DNA from: Shinisaurus crocodilurus
Taxonomy: Eukaryota > Chordata > Lepidosauria > Squamata > Shinisauridae
DNA: 64,000 bases
Assembly (NCBI GenBank): GCA_021292165.1
Contig: CM037877.1
Span: 132,674,274 to 132,738,273 of the forward strand
Direction of reading: 5' to 3'
Shown: positions 33,795 to 43,848 of the stretch, one piece after another
How the letters are laid out: the number at the start of each line of letters is the position of its first letter
Numbering within the stretch: the first letter of the stretch is position 1
The notes under the pieces: generated by a model
Database searches by the model: none
What the model was told of the DNA's origin: nothing
The model's input: only the letters and a program-made list of their open reading frames with translations
Translations under genes and position numbers: made by a program

Positions 33795-34760
33795 GTTTTA
33801 CCACTCCCTCTTGCAAGGAGGAATTAATAACCTCCCTGGACCAGCCAGCTGTTCCCTCCCTGCCAGGGAGGTGATCATCAATGCCTCCTTGCAAGAGGGA
33901 GTGGTCCCATGCCATCTGAAAGAGGGTGCGATGAGACCACTCCTGAAGAAATCCTCCCTGGCTGGACCTGGAAGATCTTAACAACTTTAGGCTGGTGGCA
34001 AATGTTCCTTTCCTGGGCAAGGTCCTTGAGCAGGTGGTGGCCAACCAGCTCCAGGCACTCTTGGATGGGACTGATTATCTGGATCCATTTCATTCAGGGT
34101 TCAGGCCGGGTTTTGGCACAGAAACAGCTTTGGTCACCCTGTATGATGACCTATGTTGGGAGAGAGATGGGGAGTGTGGCCCTGCTGATACTCCAGGATC
34201 TCTCAGTGGCTTTCAATACCATTGACCATGGTATCCTTCTGGGGCATCTGTCTGAGCTGGGAGGGGTTTTTTTACTGCATTGTAGTGGTTCTGCTGCTAC
34301 TTGGATGGATGGCTCCAGAAGGTGGTACTTGGGGAATATTGCTCGGCCCTGTGGACTCTCAAGCATGGGGTTCCTCAGGGGTCGATTTTGCCCCTCATGC
34401 TTTTGAATATCTACATGAAACCACTGAGTGTGGTCATCCTGAGTGGAGTCATTTTGGAGTGTGTTGCCATCAGTATGCTAATGACACATAACACCACTAC
34501 TCCTTTTCACCTCTATCAGGTGAGGCTGTGGATTTGCTAAATCAGTGCCTGGCTGCGACAATGGACTGGATGATGGATAACAAACTGAAGTTCAATCCAG
34601 ACAAGACTGAGATGCTGTTAGTGAGTGGTTCTTCTGATCAGATGGGGTGTGCTTAACCTGTTCTGGATGGGGTTACACACACACCCCTTGGAAGAACAAG
34701 TTCATAGGGGAACAGATCAAGGGAACAGAGTTAAACAGCACCTAGCTTTCCTTCTCCTTT
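33795..34760 (+). mobile_element. L2-type LINE reverse-transcriptase fragment
   Basis: Plus-strand pieces in three frames follow the L2 RT in order: VANVPFLGKVLEQVVANQLQ, DYLDPFHSGFRPGFGTETAL, then a decayed D-L-S-x-A-F-x-T-I-D-H (motif A), GVPQGSILPLMLLNIYMKPL, and a damaged Y-x-D-D region near 34470. Several frameshifts; not functional. Confidence 0.85.
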
Positions 34761-34969
34761 TGGGTGGTATAGAAATTAGAAGATGAAGACGACGACGACA
34801 ACAACAACGAAGAAGTTTAAAACAGAATAATACTCTATCAAGATAAAAGCCAACAGCAGTGCAAAGACAAGTTTGAAAACTGAAGGGCTAAAAAGCCTGG
34901 GGAAATGAAAAAGCCTTCTACTGGCACCAAAAAGACCACAATGTAGGCCCCAGGTGACCCTCTCTGGGG

Positions 34970-35245
34970 AGGGCATTCTACAACCGGGATGCCACCATTG
35001 AAAAAGCCCTCTGCTTAGTAGCCACCTGCCTCACCTCATTAGGCAGGGACACCTGGAGAAGGGCTTCTGAGGATGAACTTTTCAGGTTCCATAGGTTCTT
35101 CCTGAAATATGGGTGTTCCAGGTAACAAACAAACATTTTCTGAAGCATGTCCAGGAGGTTAATGACTTGCTGGCTGGGTGGTCTGCTTTGAAGACAAAGG
35201 AGAGATGAGCAGGCTGTAGGCAACTTCAGAGAACAACTTACCATG
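34970..35245 (-). mobile_element. LINE fragment (L2/CR1 type), antisense
   Basis: Minus strand reads ALLQVSLPNEVRQVATKQRAFSMVASRL-like pieces and the plus strand shows GGGCATTCTACAACCGGGATGCC, typical of sauropsid L2/CR1 3' regions. Its left boundary with the preceding L2 fragment is not sharp. Confidence 0.5.
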
Positions 35246-36225
35246 TCTGATGCTGCATTTTTTTGTATGTTCGTTGCTTGGTGCTACACATACAAGGGAC
35301 ATGTCTACACTATCAATGTAACCAACTTCAAATCTGTTTAAATGTCAATGCTCCCAATCGAAGAACCTTAGGTTTAGGGTCTCTAATAAGAACCTCTTAG
35401 TACCTTTCAGAACTAACATTATTATGGTCCTTTGGACGAAATCACAACAGGTATGCTGGTTTCAAATGCTCCAATTTCTAATGTGGGCATGCTCAAAGTT
35501 AAGTTCAAAAAGCATGTTTCTGGCAACATGAAGATATGCCACTGAAAAAAGGAGCCACAGACATATTGTTAAGCAGCACATGATCTTTTGGTGTGTTGCT
35601 GAAATGTGTGTTGCCTTTCATATATGCTTTTGTAGATGTGGTGCCAAGAAGCACTCACAAAAAGGCTTTACATCTTCTGATGTGGAGAGTGCTTGGCCAA
35701 ACCTGCCCTAGGTTAGAAAAATAAAACATGCTTGGTTGTGTCCATAGAAATCACTGGGACTGAAGTTCCTCCCTGCTCACCAGGAGCAAAACAATGAAAC
35801 AAATTAAAATATCTCTAATACCATTTGCATCTCACAGAATTTAACCGGAGATTAATCTGGACAATAAGCCAGAGGTTAGTTTGGAAAGCACTTTAAGTAC
35901 AATGTTAATCAATCCATAGAAAAGTTACCTGGCAGTTCAAAGGTTGGGATTTAGATACTTCAACTGTCCCTATTTACAAGGAACTTTCCTGACATTTGTC
36001 CCATGTAAAACACTATTCCTGTTATGTCCCTAGTTTTCCTTTGGGGGAACTGTGGGGACGCTGCTTTAAAATTAGGCCAGTGTCTATACAACATTGCTCT
36101 TCAGATTTCAGCCATATTGCCCAGGTCTCTAGATGTTGGATCTTGCTGGGGAGGGTGGATGCATTTTGATTCTAGTGCGCACATGCATATGAATGGACAC
36201 AAAATCCAAAATGGACACACTGAGT
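35246..36225. other. Intergenic, nothing recognised
   Basis: No coding similarity, inverted ends or tandem repeats seen. Confidence 0.4.
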
Positions 36226-36479
36226 GCCAGTGCGGCGTAGTGGTTAGAGTGTTGGACTGGGACTCAGGAGATCCGGGTTCTAGTCCCTGCTCGGCCATGA
36301 AACTCACTGGGTGACTTTGGGCCAGTCGCTGACTCTCAGCCTAACCTACCTCACAGGGTTGTTGTGAGGATAAAGTGGAGGGGAAGAGGAAGAGGAGGAG
36401 GATTATGTAAGCCACCTTCAGTTCCTTGCAGGAAAGAAAGGCGGGGTATAAATATAATAAATAAATAAAATGCCAGTGC
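36226..36479 (+). mobile_element. tRNA-derived SINE (family A)
   Basis: GCCAGTGCGGCGTAGTGGTTAGAGTG (A-box region), GGTTCTAGTCC (B box), TGACTTTGGGCCAGTCGCTG, CCTCACAGGGTTGTTGTGAGG and an AATAAATAAA tail. TGCCAGTGC recurs right after the tail (36471-36479), a likely target duplication coinciding with the SINE head. Confidence 0.8.
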
Positions 36480-36589
36480 ACTTCTCCCATGTCCCCATAA
36501 CCACGTATCCAGAGAGTAAATGTTCCTGGCTGTGTTTTTAGTTGCAGCCATTCTGCTACAGATCCAGCCAGATCCATTGTGAGATCAAC

Positions 36590-36680
36590 AGTGCAATCCT
36601 ATGCATGTCTACTTGGATGTAAGCCCTACTGTGTTCAGTCAGACTTAATCCAGAGTACTTGTATTTAAGATTGCAGCTTT
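36590..36680. repeat. Short palindromic MITE (GGCTGCAATCC family, reversed)
   Basis: CAGTGCAATCCTATGCATGTC at left and AAGATTGCAGC at right, with TGTAAGCCC between. Diverged member of the 6779 family. Confidence 0.45.
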
Positions 36681-36694
36681 GATTGTCTGTAAAG

Positions 36695-37028
36695 CAGGCG
36701 TGCAGAACCTCAGGCCTGGGGGCCTCATCCAGCCCACCAGGGGTCTCAGTCTAGTCCTTCAGGGTTCCCCAGAAGGCCATGGCCCTTTCCCCTGATCACA
36801 AATGGTTCGGTGGTTTCCTGGGCATTGTGCAGCTTCTTCTCCATCCTAAAAGGTTGCAATGCTTCTCCTAAGGCTTAGTTAGTGACAGGAAGAGCTTTAA
36901 ACTAAAATAGGCTGGGATTTTGGTCCCACCCCTTTTGGCCTCAGCCCGCCTACCACTGGAATGCAGCCCCTGAGAGCTTCTCTGAAATGGAACTCGGCCC
37001 CCAGGCTGAAAGGTTCATCACCCCTGCC
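36695..37028. mobile_element. Possible hAT-like MITE
   Basis: CAGGCGTGCAGAACCTCAGG at left and AAAGGTTCATCACCCCTG at right, with CTGGGGGCC / GGCCCCCAG just inside, form imperfect inverted ends. Flanks do not give a convincing 8-bp duplication. Confidence 0.45.
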
Positions 37029-37919
37029 TCAAGGCACAGTTTCTGAATATATCCCTTACCCTTTTCTTTGCAACAAAAATATTTTACAGTTACTGAAGAA
37101 TGGCCTCTAAGAGGGTGTGGGAGGTTGCAGGAGGACTTGGTAGGGGGAGTGCAGGATTCTTCTCCCAGGACTCCTGCTCAGGCCACAGATCAAGGGAACA
37201 GAGTTAAACAGCACCTGGATTTCCTTCTCCTTCTACCCAAGGCACCCAGCTATGCTCAGAGGAAAGACTCCCTAGCCTGCTGGCAGTAGCTCTTTAATAC
37301 CGTCTCCCCAACACTCACTTCCTGCTTCCTCCCTGGCCACCACCCACTTCCTATTTCCTCCACAACTCTCCTGTGACTGCCATATCTCATGGGGCTAGGG
37401 ATCGCGTCTCCGTTGCCTGGCAAAAGGACCAGCATTCCCGATACAGTCCTGTGACAGGTGCCAGTGTGCCTCCATCATACGGATGGAACTATCACCTCCT
37501 CAGTTCATTGTCTAGGCTCCGGGACCAGCACCACAAAAGGGGGAAAACATCCCTCCAGTCAGTACTACTCAGAACATCTCAAGAATGCCAGGACCATTTT
37601 CTTGCAAAACTATCAGTAAAGCTGGTTATGAATCTGAGTGGGGCCTGTGAAACCTTGGTTTAAATTGGTCCCAATCGTTTACAACGCAACACCTACCTTC
37701 TTCTGTAAATGTATTTATACCATCCCTGGTACTTTAAAAATTACCAATATTCTGAGCCGCTGAGAGGGCAAACTAAGGCAGAGAACACTTGGGGGGAATG
37801 TCCTTTCCTGGGAACCAGGATGGGTGGAGGGGCCCTCATGGCAATGGCAGCCTCACAAGTGGGACCTTTTCTGACTTCCAGCATCCTCTGCAGGGGCTGA
37901 AGGAAGGGAAAGTGTAGAG

Positions 37920-38055
37920 CAGGGCTCTCCAACCTTGGGTCCCCAGATGTTGCTGGCCTACAGCTCTCAGCATACCCAGCCAGCATGGCTAATGGCAAGG
38001 GATTCTGGGAGCTGTAGGCCAAAAACATCTGGGGACCCAAGGTTGGAGAGCCCCG
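37920..38055. mobile_element. hAT-type MITE, family 1
   Basis: 136 bp, ends CAGGGCTCTCCAACC and GGTTGGAGAGCCCCG. Target duplication GTGTAGAG / GCGTAGAG, 7 of 8, central TA. The right arm carries GGCCAAAAACATC, as in the variant at 20208, instead of CCAGCAACATC, so it looks like a hybrid of the two subfamilies. Confidence 0.85.
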
Positions 38056-38144
38056 GCGTAGAGGGTGCTGGGTGTGGCCTTGTGGCAGGAGAAGTGGGCA
38101 GTAACGCTGAATGGGTATTTCTTTCCCTGATACAAAAGTATTAT

Positions 38145-38240
38145 TATTATTTATTTATTTATTTCATTTCATTTCATTTCTATACTGCCCAATAGCCAAA
38201 GCTCTCTGGGCGGTTCACAACGATTAATAAAACACATAAT
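38145..38240 (-). mobile_element. L2-type LINE 3' tail
   Basis: In reverse complement: GTTGTGAACCGCCCAGAGAG, GGCTATTGGGCAGTATAGAAAT and a repeated AAATG/AAATA tail; the same 3' end as at 48790-48870 in plus orientation. Confidence 0.75.
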
Positions 38241-38591
38241 GTTCTCTCATGGGACCTGCTAGCCTTTCACACGACTGTGAAAGAATCCAATCAGTAAACC
38301 TCACTTATCCAGATGGTGTGGAGCGCGGATCCAAAATGCCTGCTTGAAAAAAATCAAGGTTACATTCCCTAAAGAGAACTGAAGCCATCAGAAGAGTCAG
38401 CCACAAATGGGTGTGTGTGTGTGGGGGGGGGATATGAAGAGGCTGAGCAGGGCCTATGGAATTGGCCTTCCAATTAATCCATGCTGATACTTTCTTAACA
38501 TAGCTTGCCATGGGGAGGTGATTCTGAATAGCCCACAACTTAATCTTAAGGCTCAGCCCTAAAATAAGTGAGTCCAAGAAGATGCATACAA

Positions 38592-38740
38592 CAGGGATGG
38601 GGACTCGGACTCCAGGACTCGACTCGTGAGTCAGACTGAGTCCCCCCTCTCTGACTCGAGTCGCACTCGAGTCCCAATATTTTTAATGGGACTCGAGACT
38701 CGACTCGGGACTCGAGACCAAGGACTCTTCAACATCCCTG
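38592..38740. mobile_element. hAT-type MITE with GACTC-repeat core
   Basis: 149 bp, ends CAGGGATG and CATCCCTG, perfect 8-bp target duplication GCATACAA (38584-38591, 38741-38748) with central TA. The core is a degenerate array of GACTCGAGTC-like units, itself largely self-complementary. Non-coding. Confidence 0.85.
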
Positions 38741-39050
38741 GCATACAAGCACCTCTGATCAAGTGCAGGGTGCCTTCCCCTCACAGTCCACTATGCACGC
38801 AAGACTAAACAGGGGGCACTCCTCAGTATATGGCATGGTTGTCCAGCCAGCTTCATCCCTACGCCTGCTCTTTTTAGACACAAAGCTGTGTGTCTTCCTG
38901 ATCAAGAACACTTTCGCAGAGCTCAGATCTGCCTCCTGTGAAAGAGCCTCTGTTGTAAGGTTGTTTTCTTTGGGAGAGCTGCTATTCACACCACCGCTGA
39001 GAATTAGTTGTTGAGCACATTCTCAGCATTGGATAATTGCTGGCTGTGCC

Positions 39051-39661
39051 TGTTGGAATATGGGTTCCACATATTCAGGGTTTGCCTTCGGGCTAGAAGG
39101 CTACAGAGTCCAACAAGCCTGATCAAGGTCAGGACTGGAGAAAGATTCACCTTTGTCCCAGTGAGGGACCGGTACAGTTTTTTGCAGACAGGAAAACTGG
39201 AGCAAGGGTCGAGCTAAATTGTATGCAGCTGGGATGACATCATGCCTTGATGCAGCTGGCATTACCTAATTTAGCACATGACTGTACCATAATGTATATA
39301 AAGTGTGTGAAGTCTTTGTAAGCTTGTTGGGAGTAAGGAGTATAGGTAAATATATGGTAAGAGAGCATTCTGGTGTGATAAGAGTTTGTTTGTATGTCAT
39401 GACTGTAAACTGTTTTGTCTGACATGCTATTCTGTTTTTCACTCTTGTAATATATCACTCTTTGATCTGTTCATGTTTTACAAGTTTAGTTTAGTAAACT
39501 TTAGAGTTTGAAAGAAACTGACTTGGTGTTTTGCTTTTTCGCCTACTGGCCTTGCACACGGTTTTTTTTCTCAAACTACCCTAACGCCACAACTCGAATC
39601 TGCAGCCACTGGGCAAAGTTGCTTAGCTTTGTTTTCCCCCCAGTGGTTCAGTATTCCAACA
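39051..39661 (+). mobile_element. Solo LTR of an LTR retroelement
   Basis: 611 bp starting TGTTGGAATA and ending TATTCCAACA, perfect 10-bp inverted ends with canonical TG...CA. Flanked by a perfect 5-bp target duplication GTGCC (39046-39050, 39662-39666). A TATATAAAG box lies at 39295-39303, placing U3 to its left on the plus strand. No internal retroviral genes adjoin it, so it is a solo LTR left by LTR-LTR recombination. Family unknown; 5 bp fits Gypsy or several ERV groups. Confidence 0.9.
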
Positions 39662-39922
39662 GTGCCAATGACCACCTTTAATTTCAACCAGACCTAGCAA
39701 TTAATCATATTGACTCCATTAAACCCATAAGTGGGTAATTTTAGCTTTTGTGAAGTGTAAAAAGTGTTAATGCCTGTGAGCAGCACAAGAGCTTTTTTGT
39801 AGGTGCCAAATCATAGTAACCCTATCTGAATTTGGCAAAAATTATGGCTTCACAAGGTAAACATTTTATGCGTCACATCTCATGTTCCACAGCTCTGGCC
39901 CTCAGCAGAAGTGGCTTTAGAG

Positions 39923-39968
39923 CAGTGTTGGACAAAAACATCTGGGGACCCAAGGTTGGAGAACACTG
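39923..39968. mobile_element. 46-bp internally deleted hAT MITE, family 1
   Basis: Left remnant CAGTGTTGGACAAAAACATC joined to the right arm ending GGTTGGAGAACACTG. Only 46 bp remain between a perfect 8-bp target duplication CTTTAGAG (39915-39922, 39969-39976). Confidence 0.85.
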
Positions 39969-40068
39969 CTTTAGAGAGACAAGGACCTCCAGTACTAGGG
40001 CCAGATTCAAGCATAAGACATACTACATAATTAGAGCATCCAAGGAGAGTATGCCTTCCAGCAGGAGA

Positions 40069-40087
40069 GCCAGTGTAGCGTAGTGGT
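40069..40087 (+). mobile_element. tRNA-SINE family A, 5' part split by a LINE insertion
   Basis: GCCAGTGTAGCGTAGTGGT is the SINE head; the element resumes at 42414 after the inserted LINE. Compare the uninterrupted head at 4085. Confidence 0.85.
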
Positions 40088-41682
40088 CTAAGCTGAAAAC
40101 CTCCATTACTGCAGCTTGTGAACAAACTATTGGATATGAAACTAAGAAACATCAGGATTGGTTTGATGAAAATGACAATGAGATTAAATATATAATTGAC
40201 CAAAAAAGGAAAGCCTTCCAAATATGGCAAAATGATATTAACTGCGCTGCCAAGAAAAAAACCTACGCTAGCGCAAAGGCTGAGGTCCAAAGAAGAACAA
40301 GAGAACTTAAGAACGCTTGGTGGAAAAAGAAAGCTGAAGAAATTCAACAACTTGCAGAATCTCATGATGCACGGGGCTTTTTTAAGGCCACAAGGGCCAT
40401 TTATGGACCAAAAACCTATGGTACAAACCCTTTACAATCAAAAGATGGCACCAAACTCTTAAAAGACAAAGAGTCTATTGCACTGCGTTGGAAAGAGCAT
40501 TATTATGACCTTTTAAATCGTAAATCTAAGGTGGATAATGAGATTTTTTCGCAAATCCCGCAAAAACAAATTAAAGAGGAACTTGCAATACTCCCCACTT
40601 TGGATGAAGTAAAAAAAGCCATTAATCAAATGAAGAACAACAAAGCTAGTGGACCAGATGGGATTCCTGCTGAAATCTTTAAAGAAGGGGGGCCCGAACT
40701 TGTACAACATCTTCATAAACTCATCGAAAAAATCTGGATAAGAGAAGAGATCCCAGAAGACTTCAGGGATGCCATAATTATCACCCTCTTTAAGAAGGGT
40801 GATAGAACAGACTGTGGAAACTATCGGGGCATTTCTCTCTTAGCAACCGCAGGTAAAATATTTGCTAGGATTCTCGCAAACCGTCTTCTATCTATTTCAG
40901 AAGAGATCCTCCCTGAAACTCAATATGGTTTCCGCCCCTCTAGAGGGACAGTAGACATGATTTTTACTGCACGTCAGCTCCAAGAAAAATGCCGGGAGCA
41001 AAATCAACCCCTTTATATGGCATTTATCGATTTGGCTAAGGCCTTTGATACTGTAGACCGTACAGCTCTCTGGACTATCCTTATGAAAATTGGATGCCCC
41101 AATAAATTTGTGAATATCTTGCGACTTCTCCATGACAACATGACGGCAACGGTTTTGGACAACAACGGCTCTCATGGTGCTCCATTTAAAGTGGGATCAG
41201 GTGTTAAACAGGGATGTGTTATCGCCCCAACATTATTTGCCATTTTCATCGCCATGGTTTTACATCTTGTCGAGGGGAAACTTCCCACCGGTGTGGGAAT
41301 TATATATCGAACAGATGGAAAGCTTTTTAATCTCAGCAGGCTGAAAGCAAAAAGTAAGGTAATTACAACCTCCGTTGTGGAACTTCAGTATGCTGATGAT
41401 AATGTGGTCTCCGCACATTCAGAGGATGATCTCCAAACTATCCTAAATGCTTTTGCAGAAGCATACGAAAAACTTGGTCTCTCACTTAACATCAAAAAAA
41501 CCAAAGTGCTTCATCAGCAAGTGCAAGCCAATCCTTTGGTGATGCCATCTATCCAGCTTGGCGGGACAATACTGGAAAATGTCGATCATTTTCTCTATCT
41601 TGGCAGCTATCTTTCTGTTACAGCTAACATCGACAGTGAAATCCAGCATCGTCTGAGCCGCATTTTCTCGAATGAAACATAG
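40088..41682 (+). pseudogene. LINE reverse transcriptase, N-terminally truncated
   Basis: Copies element RNA into DNA at the target nick in intact relatives. Here the protein lacks a start and the upstream endonuclease, so it is a dead fragment. RT fingers-palm motifs are uninterrupted. The frame ends at a TAG caused by a small deletion near 41663, after which similarity continues in another frame from 41672. Confidence 0.85.
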
Positions 41683-42328
41683 AGTGTTCGAGGATCGGGA
41701 TATTTGTAAGAAGACCAAAACACTGGTTTATGAAGCCATTGTATTACCAACTTTATTGTATGCCTGCGAAACATGGACTATCTATAAACGTCACTTCCAC
41801 CTCCTTGAAAGGTTTCATCAACGTTGCCTCCGGAAAATCCTGCAAATTACTTGGGAAGATAGGCGAACAAATGTCAGTGTACTGGAAGAAGCAAAGACTA
41901 CTAGCATTGAAAAAATGATCCTTCAACGCCAACTTCAGTGGACCGGTCATGTTGTTCGAATGCCTGACTGCCGTCTCCCAAAGCAGTTACTTTACTCCCA
42001 ACTCAAGGATGGAAAGCGGAATATCGGTGGTCAATATAAGAGGTTTAAAGATGTTCATAAGGCTAATCTAAAAAAATGCAATATAAACATCGAAAACTGG
42101 GAAGCTCTGGCCCATGAACGATCTAAATGGAGGTTGGCCTTTCACAAAGGTTCCATGGACTTTGAAGAAGCCCGAGTGCAAGGTGAAAGGGAGAAACGTG
42201 CTAAGCGAAAAGCACGTCAAATGAATCCTTTACAGGACCATCTTCTATCTGGTAACCTGTGTCCTCACTGTGGGAAGCTGTGTGGATCTAGAATTGGCCT
42301 CCACAGTCACTTACGGACCCATCGCTAG
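41664..42328 (+). pseudogene. LINE C-terminal domain with C2H2-like zinc finger
   Basis: 218 codons from 41672 in frame 2. Family-typical post-RT region: LLYACETWTIYKRH, LRKILQITWEDR, QWTGHVVRMPD, then a basic stretch and a terminal CPHCGKLC...HSHLRTH finger (about 42260-42325), presumably for nucleic-acid binding. TAG stop at 42326-42328. Separated from the RT by the frameshift only. Confidence 0.85.
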
Positions 42329-42413
42329 AGTCTACACAATCTTCTTTAGAATCTCCTCCTTTTATCCCGGAAGACAATCTTTCTCGGTCACGAGTGATCG
42401 CCTGATGATGATG

Positions 42414-42632
42414 AGTGGTGAGAGTGTTGGACTGGGACTCCGGAGATCCAGGTTCTAGTCCCCGCTCAGCATGAAACTCACTGGGTGACTTTGGGCCAGT
42501 CACTGACTCTCAGCCTTGCCTACCTCACAGGGTTGTTGTGAGGATAAAATGGAGAGGAGGAGGATTGTGTAAGCCGCCTTGGGTTCCATGCAGGAAAAAA
42601 GGCAGGGTATAAATATAATAAATAAATAAATG
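42414..42632 (+). mobile_element. tRNA-SINE family A, 3' part after the LINE insertion
   Basis: Starts with the duplicated AGTGGT and continues GAGAGTGTTGGACTGGGACTC, GGTTCTAGTCC (B box), CCTCACAGGGTTGTTGTGAGG and an AATAAATAAATAAA tail. Confidence 0.85.
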
Positions 42633-42772
42633 TAAAGCACTGTTTTCTATCTGCTGGCAGTTTAACAATGCACTTCAGTGCAGTCCAGTATGTTCAGTTA
42701 GCACAGATGCACTTTGAATGAGGTAATAAACACTGCTAAGGTGGCTAAATCTCCAACTCACCAGATGTTAAA

Positions 42773-42899
42773 AACTGGAAAAATTAATTTAGGGCACTAT
42801 CCCTAAATGGCTGGCAGGGAGATGCTGGGAGTTGTTACAACTCCCAGCATCTCCCTGCCAGCCATTTAGGGATAGTGCCCTAAATTAATTTTCCCAGTT
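42773..42899. repeat. 127-bp near-perfect palindrome
   Basis: Arms of 63 bases (42773-42835 and 42837-42899) with one mismatch and a single-base centre. Inner arm sequence GCAGGGAGATGCTGGGAGTT. The right arm continues directly into GTAGGACTTCTTTCTGTCTAAACATGCATAGGATTG, the end of the MITE family seen intact at 54735. Confidence 0.95.
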
Positions 42900-42945
42900 G
42901 TAGGACTTCTTTCTGTCTAAACATGCATAGGATTGCGCCTTTAAT
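42900..42945. repeat. Terminal part of GGGCACAATCC MITE
   Basis: GTAGGACTTCTTTCTGT, then AAACATGCATAGGATTG, equals the right end of the element at 54735-54868. Joined to the palindrome above. Confidence 0.65.
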
Positions 42946-42951
42946 CCTGTA

Positions 42952-43035
42952 AGGCTGCAATCCTAAATCCACTTACCTGGAAGTAAGCCCCATTGAACTC
43001 AATGGGACTTACATCTGAGTAGAAATATATAGGTT
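42952..43035. repeat. Short palindromic MITE (GGCTGCAATCC family)
   Basis: AGGCTGCAATCCTAAATCC, AAGTAAGCCCCATTGAACTC and its inverted half AATGGGACTTACATCTGAG. Clear member of the 6779 family. Confidence 0.6.
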
Positions 43036-43848
43036 TGCTCTGTAAATGTTACAAAGAAGTGGACTACGAGAAGCTAGCCAGCTATGTAAGGTAACAGAAA
43101 ATGCTGTTAGGAACTCACTAACAGAAAAGATGCAAGAGGAGACAAAGACTATACACGAAAAAGATTCCTTAAGTGATCAGAAATGAGCGAGAAACCTGTG
43201 TCCATTGCCAGGCAGCTTTTACAAAGTAGGATAGATGCAATCGCTCGGTCAAACTTAGTGCTGTCTTATGGAGGAAGGTACTTGAAGCCGTGGAAGCACC
43301 GCCAAAACCTATGGCCTGAGTTATTCTTGGGTCAACCCTCATCAGCACTGACCTGCACCTTCAGCCACCTTCTTGAGGCCTCACAATGATGAACGCTCCA
43401 TCTCTCTGAGGCCTAGTTCTCACTGAGGCAGTAATTTGGTGTCTTGAATGCTCCTCCATGAGAATCAATTACCTCCACATAGAAAACCAGCTGGTCATGG
43501 AGAAGGCCAGGCTAGAATCATCCTGCTACTTTTTTGTGTGGAGGGAATCATGTCAGCCCCAACATGCTATCTGAAGAGCTACAGACCAGGACATGTAGCT
43601 CTTTGACCACAAATCTCTCCAACGGCACTGATTTAGGAGAAGGAGAAGAGTAGGTTGATACTGTAACTACCAGTCCATTGAAGATGCCAGCTATAAACTG
43701 AGGCTGAGGCTCAGAGAAGATGTTCCCTGACAAACATATCCTTAGGGAGAATCTTTGCCACACATCTGCAGCCCAATGGCATGGTAAACTACGCTTAACC
43801 TTTTGCCAAGAGAGTCCGTGCCAGCCCTCCTGTGAGGCGGGGTGAATC

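Larger units (their letters stand above)
40088..42413 (+). mobile_element. APE-type non-LTR retrotransposon, 5' truncated, inserted in a SINE
   Basis: 2326 bp. Reading frame 1 is open from the left edge to a stop at 41680-41682 (about 530 codons): a pre-RT linker (QDWFDEND near 40160), then RT with KASGPDGIPAE, YRGISLL, QYGFRPSRGT, motif A FIDLAKAFDT near 41030, GVKQGCVIAP near 41205 and the catalytic YADD at about 41390. The endonuclease domain is missing. Flanks AGTGGT at 40082-40087 and 42414-42419 are a target duplication. The 3' end is a short GAT repeat. Clade not settled by eye. Confidence 0.9.

Noticed and set aside
36024..36314. 96-codon plus-strand frame
   Set aside because: Its C-terminal third is the head of a SINE; the rest has no similarity.
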